64,000 bases of DNA from a bacterium (GTDB taxonomy: Bacteria; Chloroflexota; Dehalococcoidia; Tepidiformales; Tepidiformaceae), in the NCBI GenBank assembly GCA_003577245.1, contig QEVS01000002.1:62001-126000 (forward strand), read 5' to 3'. Below are positions 23,170-35,978 of the stretch, piece by piece. Position 1 is the stretch's first letter; each line of letters opens with the position of its first letter. A program made the position numbers and the translations under genes. Below the pieces are notes generated by a model. The model did no database searches. It was not told the origin of the DNA and saw only the letters and a program-made list of their open reading frames with translations.

Positions 23170-23433
23170 CAGGAACCTCCAACAGAAAGCGCCCCTTTCG
23201 CTGGGACGAGGGGCGCTCGTGGTTCCACCCGGCTTTCCCGCTTCGCATGGGCGAAGCGGGCTCCATGTGGCTGCTAACGGGGCCAACCGTGCGCGCCTAT
23301 CGCCGGAGGGCGATTCGGGTGCAGGCTCGCGGGTGGTTTTCGTCTCCCCGGCGCCGCGCTTTCAGCCGATGGCGTGGCTCTCTGGATGCGGGAGGCTACT
23401 CGTCCCGGTCTTCGCTGTTCGTGTTCAGCTGTC
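23170..23433 (-). promoter_or_regulatory. T-box leader (tRNA-Thr-sensing riboswitch) of thrS
   Basis: Reading on the minus strand, Stem I landmarks appear in order: AGTAG (23400-23396), AGAGAGC (23383-23377) and GGCTGAA (from 23367). Tandem ACC codons at 23337-23332 are the candidate threonine specifier. The T-box sequence GGGTGGAACCACG is at 23230-23218. It is followed by a terminator stem AGCGCCCC/GGGGCGCT (23217-23210 with 23195-23188) and a short T-rich tail. Uncharged tRNA-Thr would stabilise the antiterminator. The GGAGG ribosome-binding site lies only 8 nt past the stem, so translational control is also possible. Confidence 0.88.
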
Positions 23434-23439
23434 GCCGAA

Positions 23440-23445
23440 AGTATA
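23440..23445 (-). promoter_or_regulatory. -10 element of the thrS promoter
   Basis: TATACT on the minus strand, placed so that transcription would begin at about 23433, just before the T-box Stem I. The matching -35 region is poor (around GCCTCA). Confidence 0.5.
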
Positions 23446-23476
23446 GCACCCGGTGCGCGATGAGGCGGGCGGTGGG

Positions 23477-24022
23477 CTAGAGGGGGTTGCCTGGCCCGGA
23501 GAGCCCGTGTTTCGTCCGCTCACCTGCCTGGCGGGCGCCGATGGTCTCGGCGCTACGGTCGAAGATCTGGGGCACATCCCAGCCGTTGAGGCCGGCGTAG
23601 GTATCGATCTGGCTGCGATGGTGGATGTCGTGCTCGGTCATCATCATGAGGATGCGCCAGCCGGAGAGCGCGCCATCGCTATCAATCATCTGGATCTTGC
23701 GATGCAGCCATTCATCGGGGGTGTCCTTGAGCAGCTCATGAAAGCGGCGGGCGCTTTCGTCGAGGGCGAGAACCCAGAGGTCGCGACGGCTGATATCGGG
23801 CGGGCGCGGGCTAATCCAGCCCTCGCCCCGGTAGGCGCTGGCGAAGTAGAGCCTGGAGCCAGCCATGTGGCCGATGAGCTTGTTGATGCTCCAGCTCTTT
23901 TCGCCTTCCCCGGTGGCGGGGGCCCAGCCATCGGCCGCAGGGGGAAGGGCGGCGATATCGCGAACGGCGCGGCGATTGACGGCAGCAAAGAAGTGCAGGA
24001 ACCCGGCGATGGAGGAGAGCAT
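23477..24022 (-). CDS. DinB-superfamily protein
   Basis: 181 residues from ATG 24022. The four-helix DinB/YfiT bundle is indicated by the metal-site histidines: GHMAGSR in helix 2 and EHDIHHRSQID in helix 4, spaced as in the family. Such proteins are metal-dependent thiol transferases (bacillithiol or mycothiol type) or enzymes of unknown role. The end (SAETIGARQAGERTKHGL) is an unstructured tail. It ends 8 bp from the thrS promoter region. The next gene upstream, a DUF3303-like protein, is on the same strand 79 bp away. No substrate can be proposed. Confidence 0.75.
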   Translation of the reverse strand: MLSSIAGFLHFFAAVNRRAVRDIAALPPAADGWAPATGEGEKSWSINKLIGHMAGSRLYFASAYRGEGWISPRPPDISRRDLWVLALDESARRFHELLKDTPDEWLHRKIQMIDSDGALSGWRILMMMTEHDIHHRSQIDTYAGLNGWDVPQIFDRSAETIGARQAGERTKHGLSGPGNPL

Positions 24023-24101
24023 GCTGGCAGTGTAAGGGAAGGGTGGCAGACAAGGGGCCGGTTGGTGCCGGCCCCGCGTGAGTTGGCTGCAATGGAGGGA
24101 A

Positions 24102-24401
24102 TCAGCGGATGGCCGTGGTAGCCATCTCCTTGAAGTGTTCGGTGACGGAGGAGTAGGGGAGGGGGTATACGGCATGGACGTCCCAGCTGACGAGGTCCAT
24201 GTAGGGCTCGAGGATGGCGGTGAGCTCGCGAGGGTCTTCGGTTTCGACGAGCATGAAACCGGCGCCGCCGCCGGCCAGGTTGTACCAGCCGCGGATTTTC
24301 TCGGGATGGTTGGTCCCGGCGGCGTGCTGCTGCAGCACGCGGTCACGTACACGATCGGAGGTGGTGCCGGGGTACCAGGTGAAGCGGCAATACCAGAGCA
24401 T
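24102..24401 (-). CDS. DUF3303-like small protein
   Basis: A 99-residue protein whose ATG at 24401 is fixed by AAGGAGAG 8 nt upstream. The order of motifs, MLWYCRFTWYPG, then PEKIRGWYNLAGG, FMLVETEDP and LVSWDVHAVYPL, matches the dimeric ferredoxin-like fold of DUF3303 proteins ('mlf.v...kp.....e.G......w....g..f.lvEtdD......w...w.dlv..ev.PV'). The family has no known activity. It may share a transcript with the DinB-like gene downstream. The call rests on pattern only. Confidence 0.65.
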   Translation of the reverse strand: MLWYCRFTWYPGTTSDRVRDRVLQQHAAGTNHPEKIRGWYNLAGGGAGFMLVETEDPRELTAILEPYMDLVSWDVHAVYPLPYSSVTEHFKEMATTAIR

Positions 24402-24593
24402 CGGTTCTCTCCTTCTGAACACTGCCGGTCGGCAAATGAGGCTGCGGCTGAGGAAGTTCAATCGATGGCCACTCTCCTTTCTCGTGCCAGCGCGATCGAT
24501 CGTACTCCCGCTGTCAACGTTCAAAATGGGGAAGGCACAGGGGGCCGGTTGGCGCCGGCGCCCTCGACGGGAGTCCGATTGGAAGGGGAACGA

Positions 24594-25207
24594 TCAGTCG
24601 CTCGAGAACGGTAGCTCGACCCCCTCGACACGGCGGCCCTGGGTGGAGTGCTGGCGTGCGATCTTCTCCGGCTCTGGTTCGTGGACGGTGGTGGTCTTGG
24701 GGCCGCGGACCATGGCCACGCGGCCTGTGCGGCTGAGCTCGCGGATGCCATACGGTTCGCACATCTTGACGAGTCCGTTGATCTTGTCGTCGTCGCCGAC
24801 TACCTGGAGGATGATGGAGTTGGTGGCGATATCGATGACATCGGCCCGGAACACGCTGGCGATATCGAGCAGCTCGTGGCGGTTGACGTTGTTGCAGCGG
24901 ACTTTTAGCAGGCAGAGTTCGCGGGCGATCATGTCTTCGTTGGAGAGGTCGCTCACCTTGATGACATCGATGAGCTTGTAGAGCTGTTTTTCGACCTGCT
25001 CGATGGGGGCGCTTTCGCCGTCGACGACGATGGTCATGCGGCTTACCCCGGGCGATTCGCTGTGGCCGACGGTGAGGGATTCGATATTGAAGCCGCGGCG
25101 CCGGAAGAGGCTGGCAACGCGCATGAGCACGCCGGGCTTGTCTTCGACAATGGCGACAACGGTGTGGTTGCCGGGGCGGGGGCGGTAGCCGTTGCTGGTG
25201 GTGGCGG

Positions 25208-25211
<4 letters not shown>
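24594..25211 (-). CDS. ilvN: Acetolactate synthase small (regulatory) subunit
   Basis: A 205-residue regulatory subunit of acetohydroxyacid synthase. The N-terminal ACT domain (HTVVAIVEDKPGVLMRVASLF, then RGFNIESLTVGHSE) binds valine for feedback inhibition, and the second domain (LCLLKVRCNN, VDIATNSIILQVVGDDDK) activates the catalytic subunit. The 45-residue tail (EPEPEKIARQHSTQGRR) is longer and more charged than usual. Its start codon overlaps the stop of ilvB (25208-25211), so the two subunits are co-translated. Branched-chain amino acid synthesis. Confidence 0.95.
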
Positions 25212-26899
<1,688 letters not shown>

Positions 26900-27085
26900 G
26901 GGGCAGAGTCCTTCCTGCAGCCAGTGGATTTGTACCCGGCGCTTGCCCCGGTAGGGGCCGGCCGGCGCCTGCCACGCCATACGGTCGTGGCCACCCGGGG
27001 GAGGCCGTGGGCCCCGGTCCCGGGCTTGAGGCAGAGAGGTGCGACCGGTAAGCCGCAGATCCTCCCGACGTGAGCCGCAGGGCAT
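26900..27085 (-). other. GC-rich structured leader of ilvBN
   Basis: The roughly 190 nt before ilvB have no gene but can fold into several G+C hairpins, e.g. around GCCCCTACCGGGGC (26955-26942 region). On the minus strand a TTATAC hexamer near 27093-27088 could be the -10 element. No run of Leu/Val/Ile codons, T-box motif or T-tailed terminator was found, so attenuation cannot be claimed. Confidence 0.25.
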
Positions 27086-27148
27086 AAGTGTATAACGTGG
27101 TTGCGAATTACGTCGATTGTGGATTACGAAAGCAATGCAGGCGCCGAA

Positions 27149-28210
27149 TCAGTCGCCGGGCAGAAGCGCGGCATCGATGAGCGCGCCCCCACGGGCCTGG
27201 GCCGCCGTTAGCCCTGTCACCCTCAGCATCGCACCGGGGTCCGAGAGGCTGCCGATCACGACCCGGATCTCACCGGTACTGTTTCGCAGCTCGGCAATTG
27301 CCCCGGCGCCGTCGGCCGTTGGCCGGCTCCAGGTAGCCTGGAACGAAGGCAGGGAACCCTCCGCCGCCTTTACGAAGGGGGCGGCGGCCGCCGCCTTCGT
27401 GCGCTGATCGGCGACCTTCTCTTCGGCGGTCAGGAGGCGCGCGCTGAGCGTTGCTCCTAATTCGATGGCAATCCGTCCGCCCGGGGTATCCAGGACAACG
27501 GCAGAAGCGCCGGACGGCCCGGCGGTCCAACCGAGCAGGAACACGTTAGCCGGGCTGACGCCGGGGAGCAGCGTCGCAAGGGACGCTGCCGAGGATTCGC
27601 CCCGCGGGCGCAGGACGTGGAGCCGTCCATTGGAGAGGGCGGCGAATGCTGTTCCATCGGGGCTCCAACCGTACCCGCCGCTGGCAAGTGAGGTGGCCGC
27701 GGGCGAACCGGCCTCCGGGCCACCGGCGCGGGCAACAATGGCGCCCGCGCGATCGAGAACAAAGGACACTTCCCCGGAGACACCGGCGTAGGCGGAGCCA
27801 GGAGCCCAGGCGATTGCCGATGCCAGGCTTTCCACGGGAAGTTGAGCCACCGATTCCTTGCCGCTCTTGCTGTCGATGATGTGAAGGTTGATTGGAGAGC
27901 CCGCCGCCCGGGGGAGGGCCAGCGCGGCAACGAACGAGCCATCGGGCGCCAGTGCGAGGGCGTCAAAGTGATCGGGCGTGCCCACCTCCCGCACCTTCCC
28001 GTTCCCGGTGGTGAGGACGCGGACCTGCACCACCTCCCCGGCATTGTCGACGAAGGCGATGATGGCCGGGGCGCTGCCTTCGGCCTTCACAGCCGTCCCC
28101 GGCCCGCCATTGCCGATGACAGCCATGCCAACGATGATGGCCGCTGCAAGCAGGATGAGGGCCCCGCCTAGCGAAAGCGCCAGCGGTTTTCGATGCATGA
28201 AGGAGTTCAT
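27149..28210 (-). CDS. Membrane-anchored beta-propeller (WD40/PD40-like) protein
   Basis: A 353-residue protein with one N-terminal transmembrane anchor (about 9-34) and an extracytoplasmic region of repeated beta strands. Motifs such as FDALALAPDGSFVAAL, 'SASIAWAPGSAYAGV' and GYGWSPDGTAFAALSNG are WD40-like propeller blades as in TolB-type domains. GAGAGG upstream supports ATG 28210. Function is unknown; such proteins often monitor the envelope or bind ligands. The divergently spaced upstream gene encodes an orphan LuxR-type HTH. It ends about 250 bp before the ilvB start region. Confidence 0.65.
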   Translation of the reverse strand: MNSFMHRKPLALSLGGALILLAAAIIVGMAVIGNGGPGTAVKAEGSAPAIIAFVDNAGEVVQVRVLTTGNGKVREVGTPDHFDALALAPDGSFVAALALPRAAGSPINLHIIDSKSGKESVAQLPVESLASAIAWAPGSAYAGVSGEVSFVLDRAGAIVARAGGPEAGSPAATSLASGGYGWSPDGTAFAALSNGRLHVLRPRGESSAASLATLLPGVSPANVFLLGWTAGPSGASAVVLDTPGGRIAIELGATLSARLLTAEEKVADQRTKAAAAAPFVKAAEGSLPSFQATWSRPTADGAGAIAELRNSTGEIRVVIGSLSDPGAMLRVTGLTAAQARGGALIDAALLPGD

Positions 28211-28331
28211 CCCATTGCCTCTCGAATGGCATGCATCGTGCGCAGGCTATACACGACGTTCCCCAATGCCAATACCCTCTTTTGGACCCATCCGGGTGAC
28301 CCCATCCGCATGGGCGGGCCCGGGCGATAGG

Positions 28332-28568
28332 TCAGGTCCGTGGGTTGTCCCGGGCATCGAGCCACTTCGCGACGGCGTGGGCGCGGCCGTTCGCACCGAG
28401 CTTGAGGTACGCGTGCTTCAGGTAGGATTTGATGGTCGCTTCGCTAAGCGACATTGCGCTGGCTATCTGTCTGTTCGTGCAGCCTGCAGCGGCCAGCTCG
28501 AGGGCTCGCTGTTCCTGCGCACTCAGTTGGGGAGCCCGTCTTTCGTCCACGTTCCGACCCCCCGGCAT
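28332..28568 (-). CDS. Stand-alone LuxR-type DNA-binding domain protein
   Basis: A short protein (78 residues from ATG 28568; a GTG at 28550 with a GGGGGG element upstream is also possible) consisting only of a GerE/LuxR HTH: LSAQEQRALELAAAGCTNRQ, then IASAMSLSEATIKSYLKHAYLKLG and a final helix. No receiver or ligand-binding domain is encoded upstream, so it resembles single-domain regulators such as GerE. It may control the propeller gene 121 bp downstream. A truncated response regulator is an alternative, but no receiver remnant was seen. Confidence 0.7.
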   Translation of the reverse strand: MPGGRNVDERRAPQLSAQEQRALELAAAGCTNRQIASAMSLSEATIKSYLKHAYLKLGANGRAHAVAKWLDARDNPRT

Positions 28569-28717
28569 TGGGGTGGAATGCGGAGACCCGGTTGGCCCGG
28601 CCTCCGCCCTGGCAGCCGGCTGGCACAAGCATACCACCCTGACACCGGGCCAACCGGGCATTCCGGGGGGCCATGGGCGGGTCGCTCCACCGTTGCACGG
28701 GGGAAGCGGCGGCCTCG

Positions 28718-29776
28718 CTATCCGGTGAGCGCTGCCTTGAGCCGGTCGATCTGGGGGACAGGGCTGGGGTCGTAGCCGTTGAGGAGAGCGAGGTAGCAGG
28801 ACACGAAATCGCCCCAGGCGGTGCCGGCCACCATCTGATCGAGGGTGCGCTGCCCGGCGACGTTGATGCGGTGTACGGGCACGCCCGCCTCTTCAAAGAG
28901 CTGCCGTGTGATGGCGAAGCGGCGGGCGGTTCGCTCGTCGTAGAGGGCCGATTCGAGCGTCACAAGCGAGACGCTGGCGCCCGCGGCGGTGGCGGTGGCA
29001 AGCCCGACGATGAGATTGTGGTCGGCTTCGGGGAGGTGATCGGCAGCGGCCAGCATCTTGCCGTTCTCGGCCACCTGGTTCTTGAAGCGTGTGGCGACGG
29101 GGGCGAGGTGCTCGGCGCCGAGGATGAACGGGACGCGCCCGGCAAGGGCCTGCGCGAGCTGCTTGGCCGGGTTGCGGGCTTCGGGGACTTCGGTTCCCAG
29201 GTCGTGCGTGACGAGGGAGTCGTGGAGGGTGGCGGCGGCGGCGATGTCGTCGCGGCCCAGGGTGACGAGGCCGAGCATGGCCCCCAGGCGGAGGAGAGGA
29301 GCGAGGCTGTGGGGGAGAGCGGCGCGGGGGGCAGCCTGGTAGGTGAGGGTGAAGACCGGCACCCCATCGCCGTTCGCGCGTTCGGCGAGCTGGCCGCCGC
29401 GGGTGATGGCAAGGATGGTAGCGCCCCGCTTCCAGGCATCGTCGTAGCAGGAAAGGCTCTCCTCCGTGTTCCCGCTGTAGGAGGAGACGACTACGAGGGT
29501 GCCGCCGGTGACGAAGTTGGGCAGAGCGTAGCCGCGAGTGACGGCGACAGGCAGCTCGGCGGACTGCTCGCAGAGGGAAGCGAAGTAGTCGCCGGAAGTG
29601 GCCGACCCGCCCATGCCGGCTATCACCACGCTGCCGATGGAGGCGGTCGCGGGTGGGAGGCCGAGGCCTTCGGCGGCCTCCCAGCCCTTGAGGAGCTCGA
29701 CGCCGAGAGCGGCGGCGTGGTCGAGCATTCCCGAAGCGTCGAGGGCGAGGAGGCCGCGGTCATCAAGGCGGCTCAT
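28718..29776 (-). CDS. SIS-domain phosphoglucose/phosphomannose isomerase
   Basis: A 352-residue protein with two SIS domains; hallmarks are GMGGSATSGDYF (54-65 region), VVSSYSGNTEES and the C-terminal HNLIVG segment. It matches the bifunctional PGI/PMI family, which interconverts glucose-6-phosphate, fructose-6-phosphate and mannose-6-phosphate. The start overlaps the stop of the phosphohexomutase gene (ATGA at 29773-29776). With the mutase and nucleotidyltransferase it forms a compact route from fructose-6-phosphate to a nucleotide sugar for glycans or compatible solutes. Confidence 0.88.
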   Translation of the reverse strand: MSRLDDRGLLALDASGMLDHAAALGVELLKGWEAAEGLGLPPATASIGSVVIAGMGGSATSGDYFASLCEQSAELPVAVTRGYALPNFVTGGTLVVVSSYSGNTEESLSCYDDAWKRGATILAITRGGQLAERANGDGVPVFTLTYQAAPRAALPHSLAPLLRLGAMLGLVTLGRDDIAAAATLHDSLVTHDLGTEVPEARNPAKQLAQALAGRVPFILGAEHLAPVATRFKNQVAENGKMLAAADHLPEADHNLIVGLATATAAGASVSLVTLESALYDERTARRFAITRQLFEEAGVPVHRINVAGQRTLDQMVAGTAWGDFVSCYLALLNGYDPSPVPQIDRLKAALTG

Positions 29777-31197
29777 GAGGCCACCCCCGCCAGGGCCTTG
29801 CCGGCTTCGAGCATGGGGACCACGAGCTCCTCCGAACGGACCTCGGTGTAGATGCGAAGGAGGGGCTCCGTCCCGGAGAGGCGGAACAACAGCCAGCCTT
29901 CATCGATAAGGAAGCGCCAACCGTCCAGGCGATCGCCGGCGGTGACGGGGTGGCCGGCAAGCTCGGCGGGGGATGCGGAATCGAGCCTGGCCCTCACGGC
30001 ATCGTTCGCGCCGGGCGGGAGTTCGAAGTCGAGCCGCCGGTAGAAGTGCGGGCCGGTGATGGCGAAGACGTCGCGAAGGAGCTCGGAGGGGGGGCGGCCG
30101 GTGGCAGCCACGTAGTCGAGCAGGTAGAGGCCGGCGAGGATGCCGTCGCGCTCGGGCAGGTGGCCGCGGAAGCCGTAGCCGCCCGACTCCTCGCCACCGA
30201 TGAGGGCGTCCTTCTCCATCATGAGGGGGCCTATGTGCTTGAAGCCGACCGGTGTTTCGTAGCACTCAACGCCGTAATGGTGAGCGAGCAGGTTGGCCAT
30301 GCGAGTGGTGGTGATGGAGCGCACAACCGCGCCCCTTAGCCTTCGCTGGCCGAGGAGGTAGTTCACCAGCAGGGCGAAGGTGCGAAGCTGGTCAACGTAG
30401 GCGCCCTTCTCGTCGACGAGCCCCGTGCGGTCGGCATCGCCGTCGTTGGCGATGCCAATGGAGAAGCTGCCGCCGGAGGCGAGGGCCAGGAATTCGCCAA
30501 GGTTGGATTCGATGGGCTCGGGGGCGCGAATGCCGGGGAAGAGCGGATTGCGCTCGTTGTGGATCTCGGTGACGGTGGTGGGTCCTCCTGCCAGGAGCTC
30601 GGCGAAGAGGCCCGCGCCGGCGCCGAACATCGGGTCGACAGCGACGCGCAGGCCGGCCGAGCGGATGCGGCCGACATCGACCTGGCGGCCAAGTGCGGCA
30701 AGGTAGCCGGGGATGGGGTTGAAGCGTGTGATGCTGTCGCTGGCGGCGGGAGCGAGCTTCACGCCCGCAGGGGAAGCGAGAATCGCGGGCACCCGCTGTT
30801 CGATGTCGGCCACGATCTCGGGCGAGGCGCTGCCGCCATAGTGCGGCTTCACCTTGATCCCGTTCCACTGGTAGGGGTTGTGTGAGCTGGTGACGACCAC
30901 CCCACCGCAGGCGCCGGTTTCGATGATGCGGTAGCTCAAGGCGGGCGTTGGTGCGGGTCTATCGGCCAACTGGACGGCGAACCCGGCGCCCGCCAACACG
31001 CGCGCAACGACGAGGGCGAACTCGTCGGAAAGGAAGCGCGTGTCGAAGCCGACGACAACAGGCCGATCCTGCCCGTAGGCGTGGGTGAAGTGTTCGGCCA
31101 CGGCACGCGCACAGGCGCGGACGTTATCGAAGGTGAAGTCCTCGGCGATGATGGCGCGCCAGCCATCGGTGCCGAAACGAACGGGGTTAGCTGTCAT
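29773..31197 (-). CDS. Phosphoglucomutase/phosphomannomutase
   Basis: 474 residues from ATG 31197 (an ATG at 31206 is also possible; neither has a clear ribosome-binding site and both overlap the preceding stop). It moves phosphate between C6 and C1 of a hexose. Conserved blocks are FGTDGWR at the start, the phosphoserine loop TSSHNPYQWNG, the metal loop NDGDADRTG, the sugar-binding GEESGGYG and the C-terminal phosphate site LSGTEPLLRIY. It sits between the nucleotidyltransferase and the isomerase, all overlapping, so flux from hexose-6-P to nucleotide sugar is encoded by one transcript. Confidence 0.92.
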   Translation of the reverse strand: MTANPVRFGTDGWRAIIAEDFTFDNVRACARAVAEHFTHAYGQDRPVVVGFDTRFLSDEFALVVARVLAGAGFAVQLADRPAPTPALSYRIIETGACGGVVVTSSHNPYQWNGIKVKPHYGGSASPEIVADIEQRVPAILASPAGVKLAPAASDSITRFNPIPGYLAALGRQVDVGRIRSAGLRVAVDPMFGAGAGLFAELLAGGPTTVTEIHNERNPLFPGIRAPEPIESNLGEFLALASGGSFSIGIANDGDADRTGLVDEKGAYVDQLRTFALLVNYLLGQRRLRGAVVRSITTTRMANLLAHHYGVECYETPVGFKHIGPLMMEKDALIGGEESGGYGFRGHLPERDGILAGLYLLDYVAATGRPPSELLRDVFAITGPHFYRRLDFELPPGANDAVRARLDSASPAELAGHPVTAGDRLDGWRFLIDEGWLLFRLSGTEPLLRIYTEVRSEELVVPMLEAGKALAGVAS

Positions 31198-32206
31198 TGC
31201 TCGCATGATACCGGGTCCGGGGCTCGATGCTCGTCCCCTGGGGAACGGTGGCATGGGGTTCAATCACGGCGTGGCTGCCCACGATCGCGCCCGTTACGGT
31301 GGCGCCTTCGCCGACCTGCACACCATCGGCGAGGATGCTGCCATTCACGGTGGCACCGGCATCAACCCTGACGGACTCCCAGAGGAGCGAATCACGGATG
31401 GATGCGCGTGGGCCAACCCGGCAACCTTCGCCAAGGGAGGCGCCGGAGACGTGAGCGGTGGAGTCGACCACGGCTCCGGGGGGCACTGGACGGCCGAAGC
31501 CGTGCTCAAGGAGGGTCTGGTTGAGGGCGAGGTAACGGGCGGGGCTGCCGATGTCGGCCCAGATCCCTTTGAACTGGTAGCCGAGCACCTTGCGGCGGCG
31601 CGCGACAAGCGAAGGGAAGAGGGTTTCCTCGACGCGAACGGCCCCGGGCGGGATCTCTTCCACGAGCCCCGGCTCGAAGATCCAGATGCCGGCATTCACA
31701 AGGCGGCCCGGAGCAGTGCCGGGCGGCGGCTTTTCGATGAAGCCGGTGACGAGCCGGTGCTCATCGAGGACGGCGACCCCGAAAGGGGACGGGTCGTCGA
31801 CTTCGAAGAGAGCGAGGGTGAGGTCGGCGGCGGCAGCTTCGTGGGCGCGAAGGGCATCGGCGAAATCGAAGTCGGCGAAGACATCGCCGTTGACGACGAC
31901 GAAACGGCCTTCGATGCCGGCCTCGTGCACGGCGTTGCGGATTGCACCGCCAGATTCGAGACGCTGATGTTCAAGGACCTGGACGACTTCGATGCCATGA
32001 GCCGGGCCTCCCGGGTAGGCGGTGGCGAGGTCTTCGTTGTTGAGGCCAATGGCAAGGATGGCGCGGCTGAAGCCAGAACGGCCAAGCCATTCGAGCAGGT
32101 AAGCGATGGCCGGCCGGTTGCAGAGGGGCACAAGGCTCTTGTGACGCGTGTAGGTTAGCGGTCTGAGCCGCGTTCCCTGGCCGCCAACAAGGACGATTGC
32201 GTCCAT
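31187..32206 (-). CDS. Sugar-phosphate nucleotidyltransferase (GDP-mannose pyrophosphorylase-like)
   Basis: A 339-residue enzyme with the nucleotide-binding start VGGQGTRLRPLTYTRHKSLVP, the metal-binding VVNGDVFADF, and a sugar site FIEKPPPGT followed by VNAGIWIF. A left-handed beta-helix of hexapeptide repeats fills the C-terminal third (VVDSTAHVSG to TVPQGTSIEP). It makes an NDP-sugar from a hexose-1-phosphate; similarity and the PGI/PMI neighbour favour GDP-mannose, but glucose or other sugars cannot be excluded. It is the first gene of the three-gene operon and begins 18 bp after metK ends, same strand. Confidence 0.87.
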   Translation of the reverse strand: MDAIVLVGGQGTRLRPLTYTRHKSLVPLCNRPAIAYLLEWLGRSGFSRAILAIGLNNEDLATAYPGGPAHGIEVVQVLEHQRLESGGAIRNAVHEAGIEGRFVVVNGDVFADFDFADALRAHEAAAADLTLALFEVDDPSPFGVAVLDEHRLVTGFIEKPPPGTAPGRLVNAGIWIFEPGLVEEIPPGAVRVEETLFPSLVARRRKVLGYQFKGIWADIGSPARYLALNQTLLEHGFGRPVPPGAVVDSTAHVSGASLGEGCRVGPRASIRDSLLWESVRVDAGATVNGSILADGVQVGEGATVTGAIVGSHAVIEPHATVPQGTSIEPRTRYHASNDS

Positions 32207-32224
32207 CGGGCTCCCGGCGCTCAG

Positions 32225-33424
<1,200 letters not shown>

Positions 33425-33488
33425 TGCCGGTCCTGTTAGCTGGTGGATTTGCCTCAGTACTGACACCACGGATTGCGGGCGTTGAAAA

Positions 33489-33509
33489 GCCCCTCAACAG
33501 GGGAGGGGC
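33489..33509 (-). terminator. Riboswitch terminator before metK
   Basis: On the minus strand GCCCCTC (33509-33503) and GAGGGGC (33495-33489) form a perfect 7-bp stem with a 7-nt loop, followed directly by TTTTC. It ends about 65 nt before the metK start and is the natural off-switch of the SAM aptamer upstream. Confidence 0.75.
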
Positions 33510-33599
33510 GGGTGGCGCCCTGCGGCGCTGAATCCCCTCCGGCGGAGGGGCGGGCATCGGCAGCCCGCCTTTTGTTGCCCGCTGCCGAAGCAGCAGGCC

Positions 33600-33676
33600 G
33601 CGTCGCCTTGGCACCTTGGAGGCATAACCAGGTTGCCGGGTGTTGCGGGCCATGGCCCGGTTCGCCCTCTTGACGC
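33600..33676 (-). ncRNA. SAM riboswitch aptamer (SAM-I/SAM-IV clan)
   Basis: Minus-strand reading: P1 arms GCGTC (33676-33672) and GACGC (33604-33600), a perfect P3-like hairpin GGGCCATGGCCC, then the clan signature CCCGGCAACC and GGTGCCAA near the 3' side, with AAGAGG after the 5' P1 arm. These are the conserved SAM-binding core elements of the SAM-I/IV clan. Hairpins and a T-tailed terminator follow before metK. Binding of SAM should reduce metK expression. The sub-class is uncertain because the extra pseudoknot was not traced. Confidence 0.85.
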
Positions 33677-33756
33677 TCATTGCATGGTAGCAGGAGGGGG
33701 AGGGGGATGGAAGGGAAAGGCGCGCCCGGGCCTGGCCTCAGCGGCTCGTCCCGCGC

Positions 33757-35977
<2,221 letters not shown>

Positions 35978-35978
<1 letters not shown>

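Noticed and set aside
26900..27085. Leu/Val/Ile attenuator peptide or T-box before ilvBN
   Set aside because: No run of branched-chain codons, no T-box sequence and no T-tailed terminator.
33549..33573. Plus-strand intrinsic terminator for a plus-strand gene
   Set aside because: A stem GGCGGGC/GCCCGCC with TTTT exists, but no plus-strand gene ends nearby; it is more likely part of the riboswitch platform.
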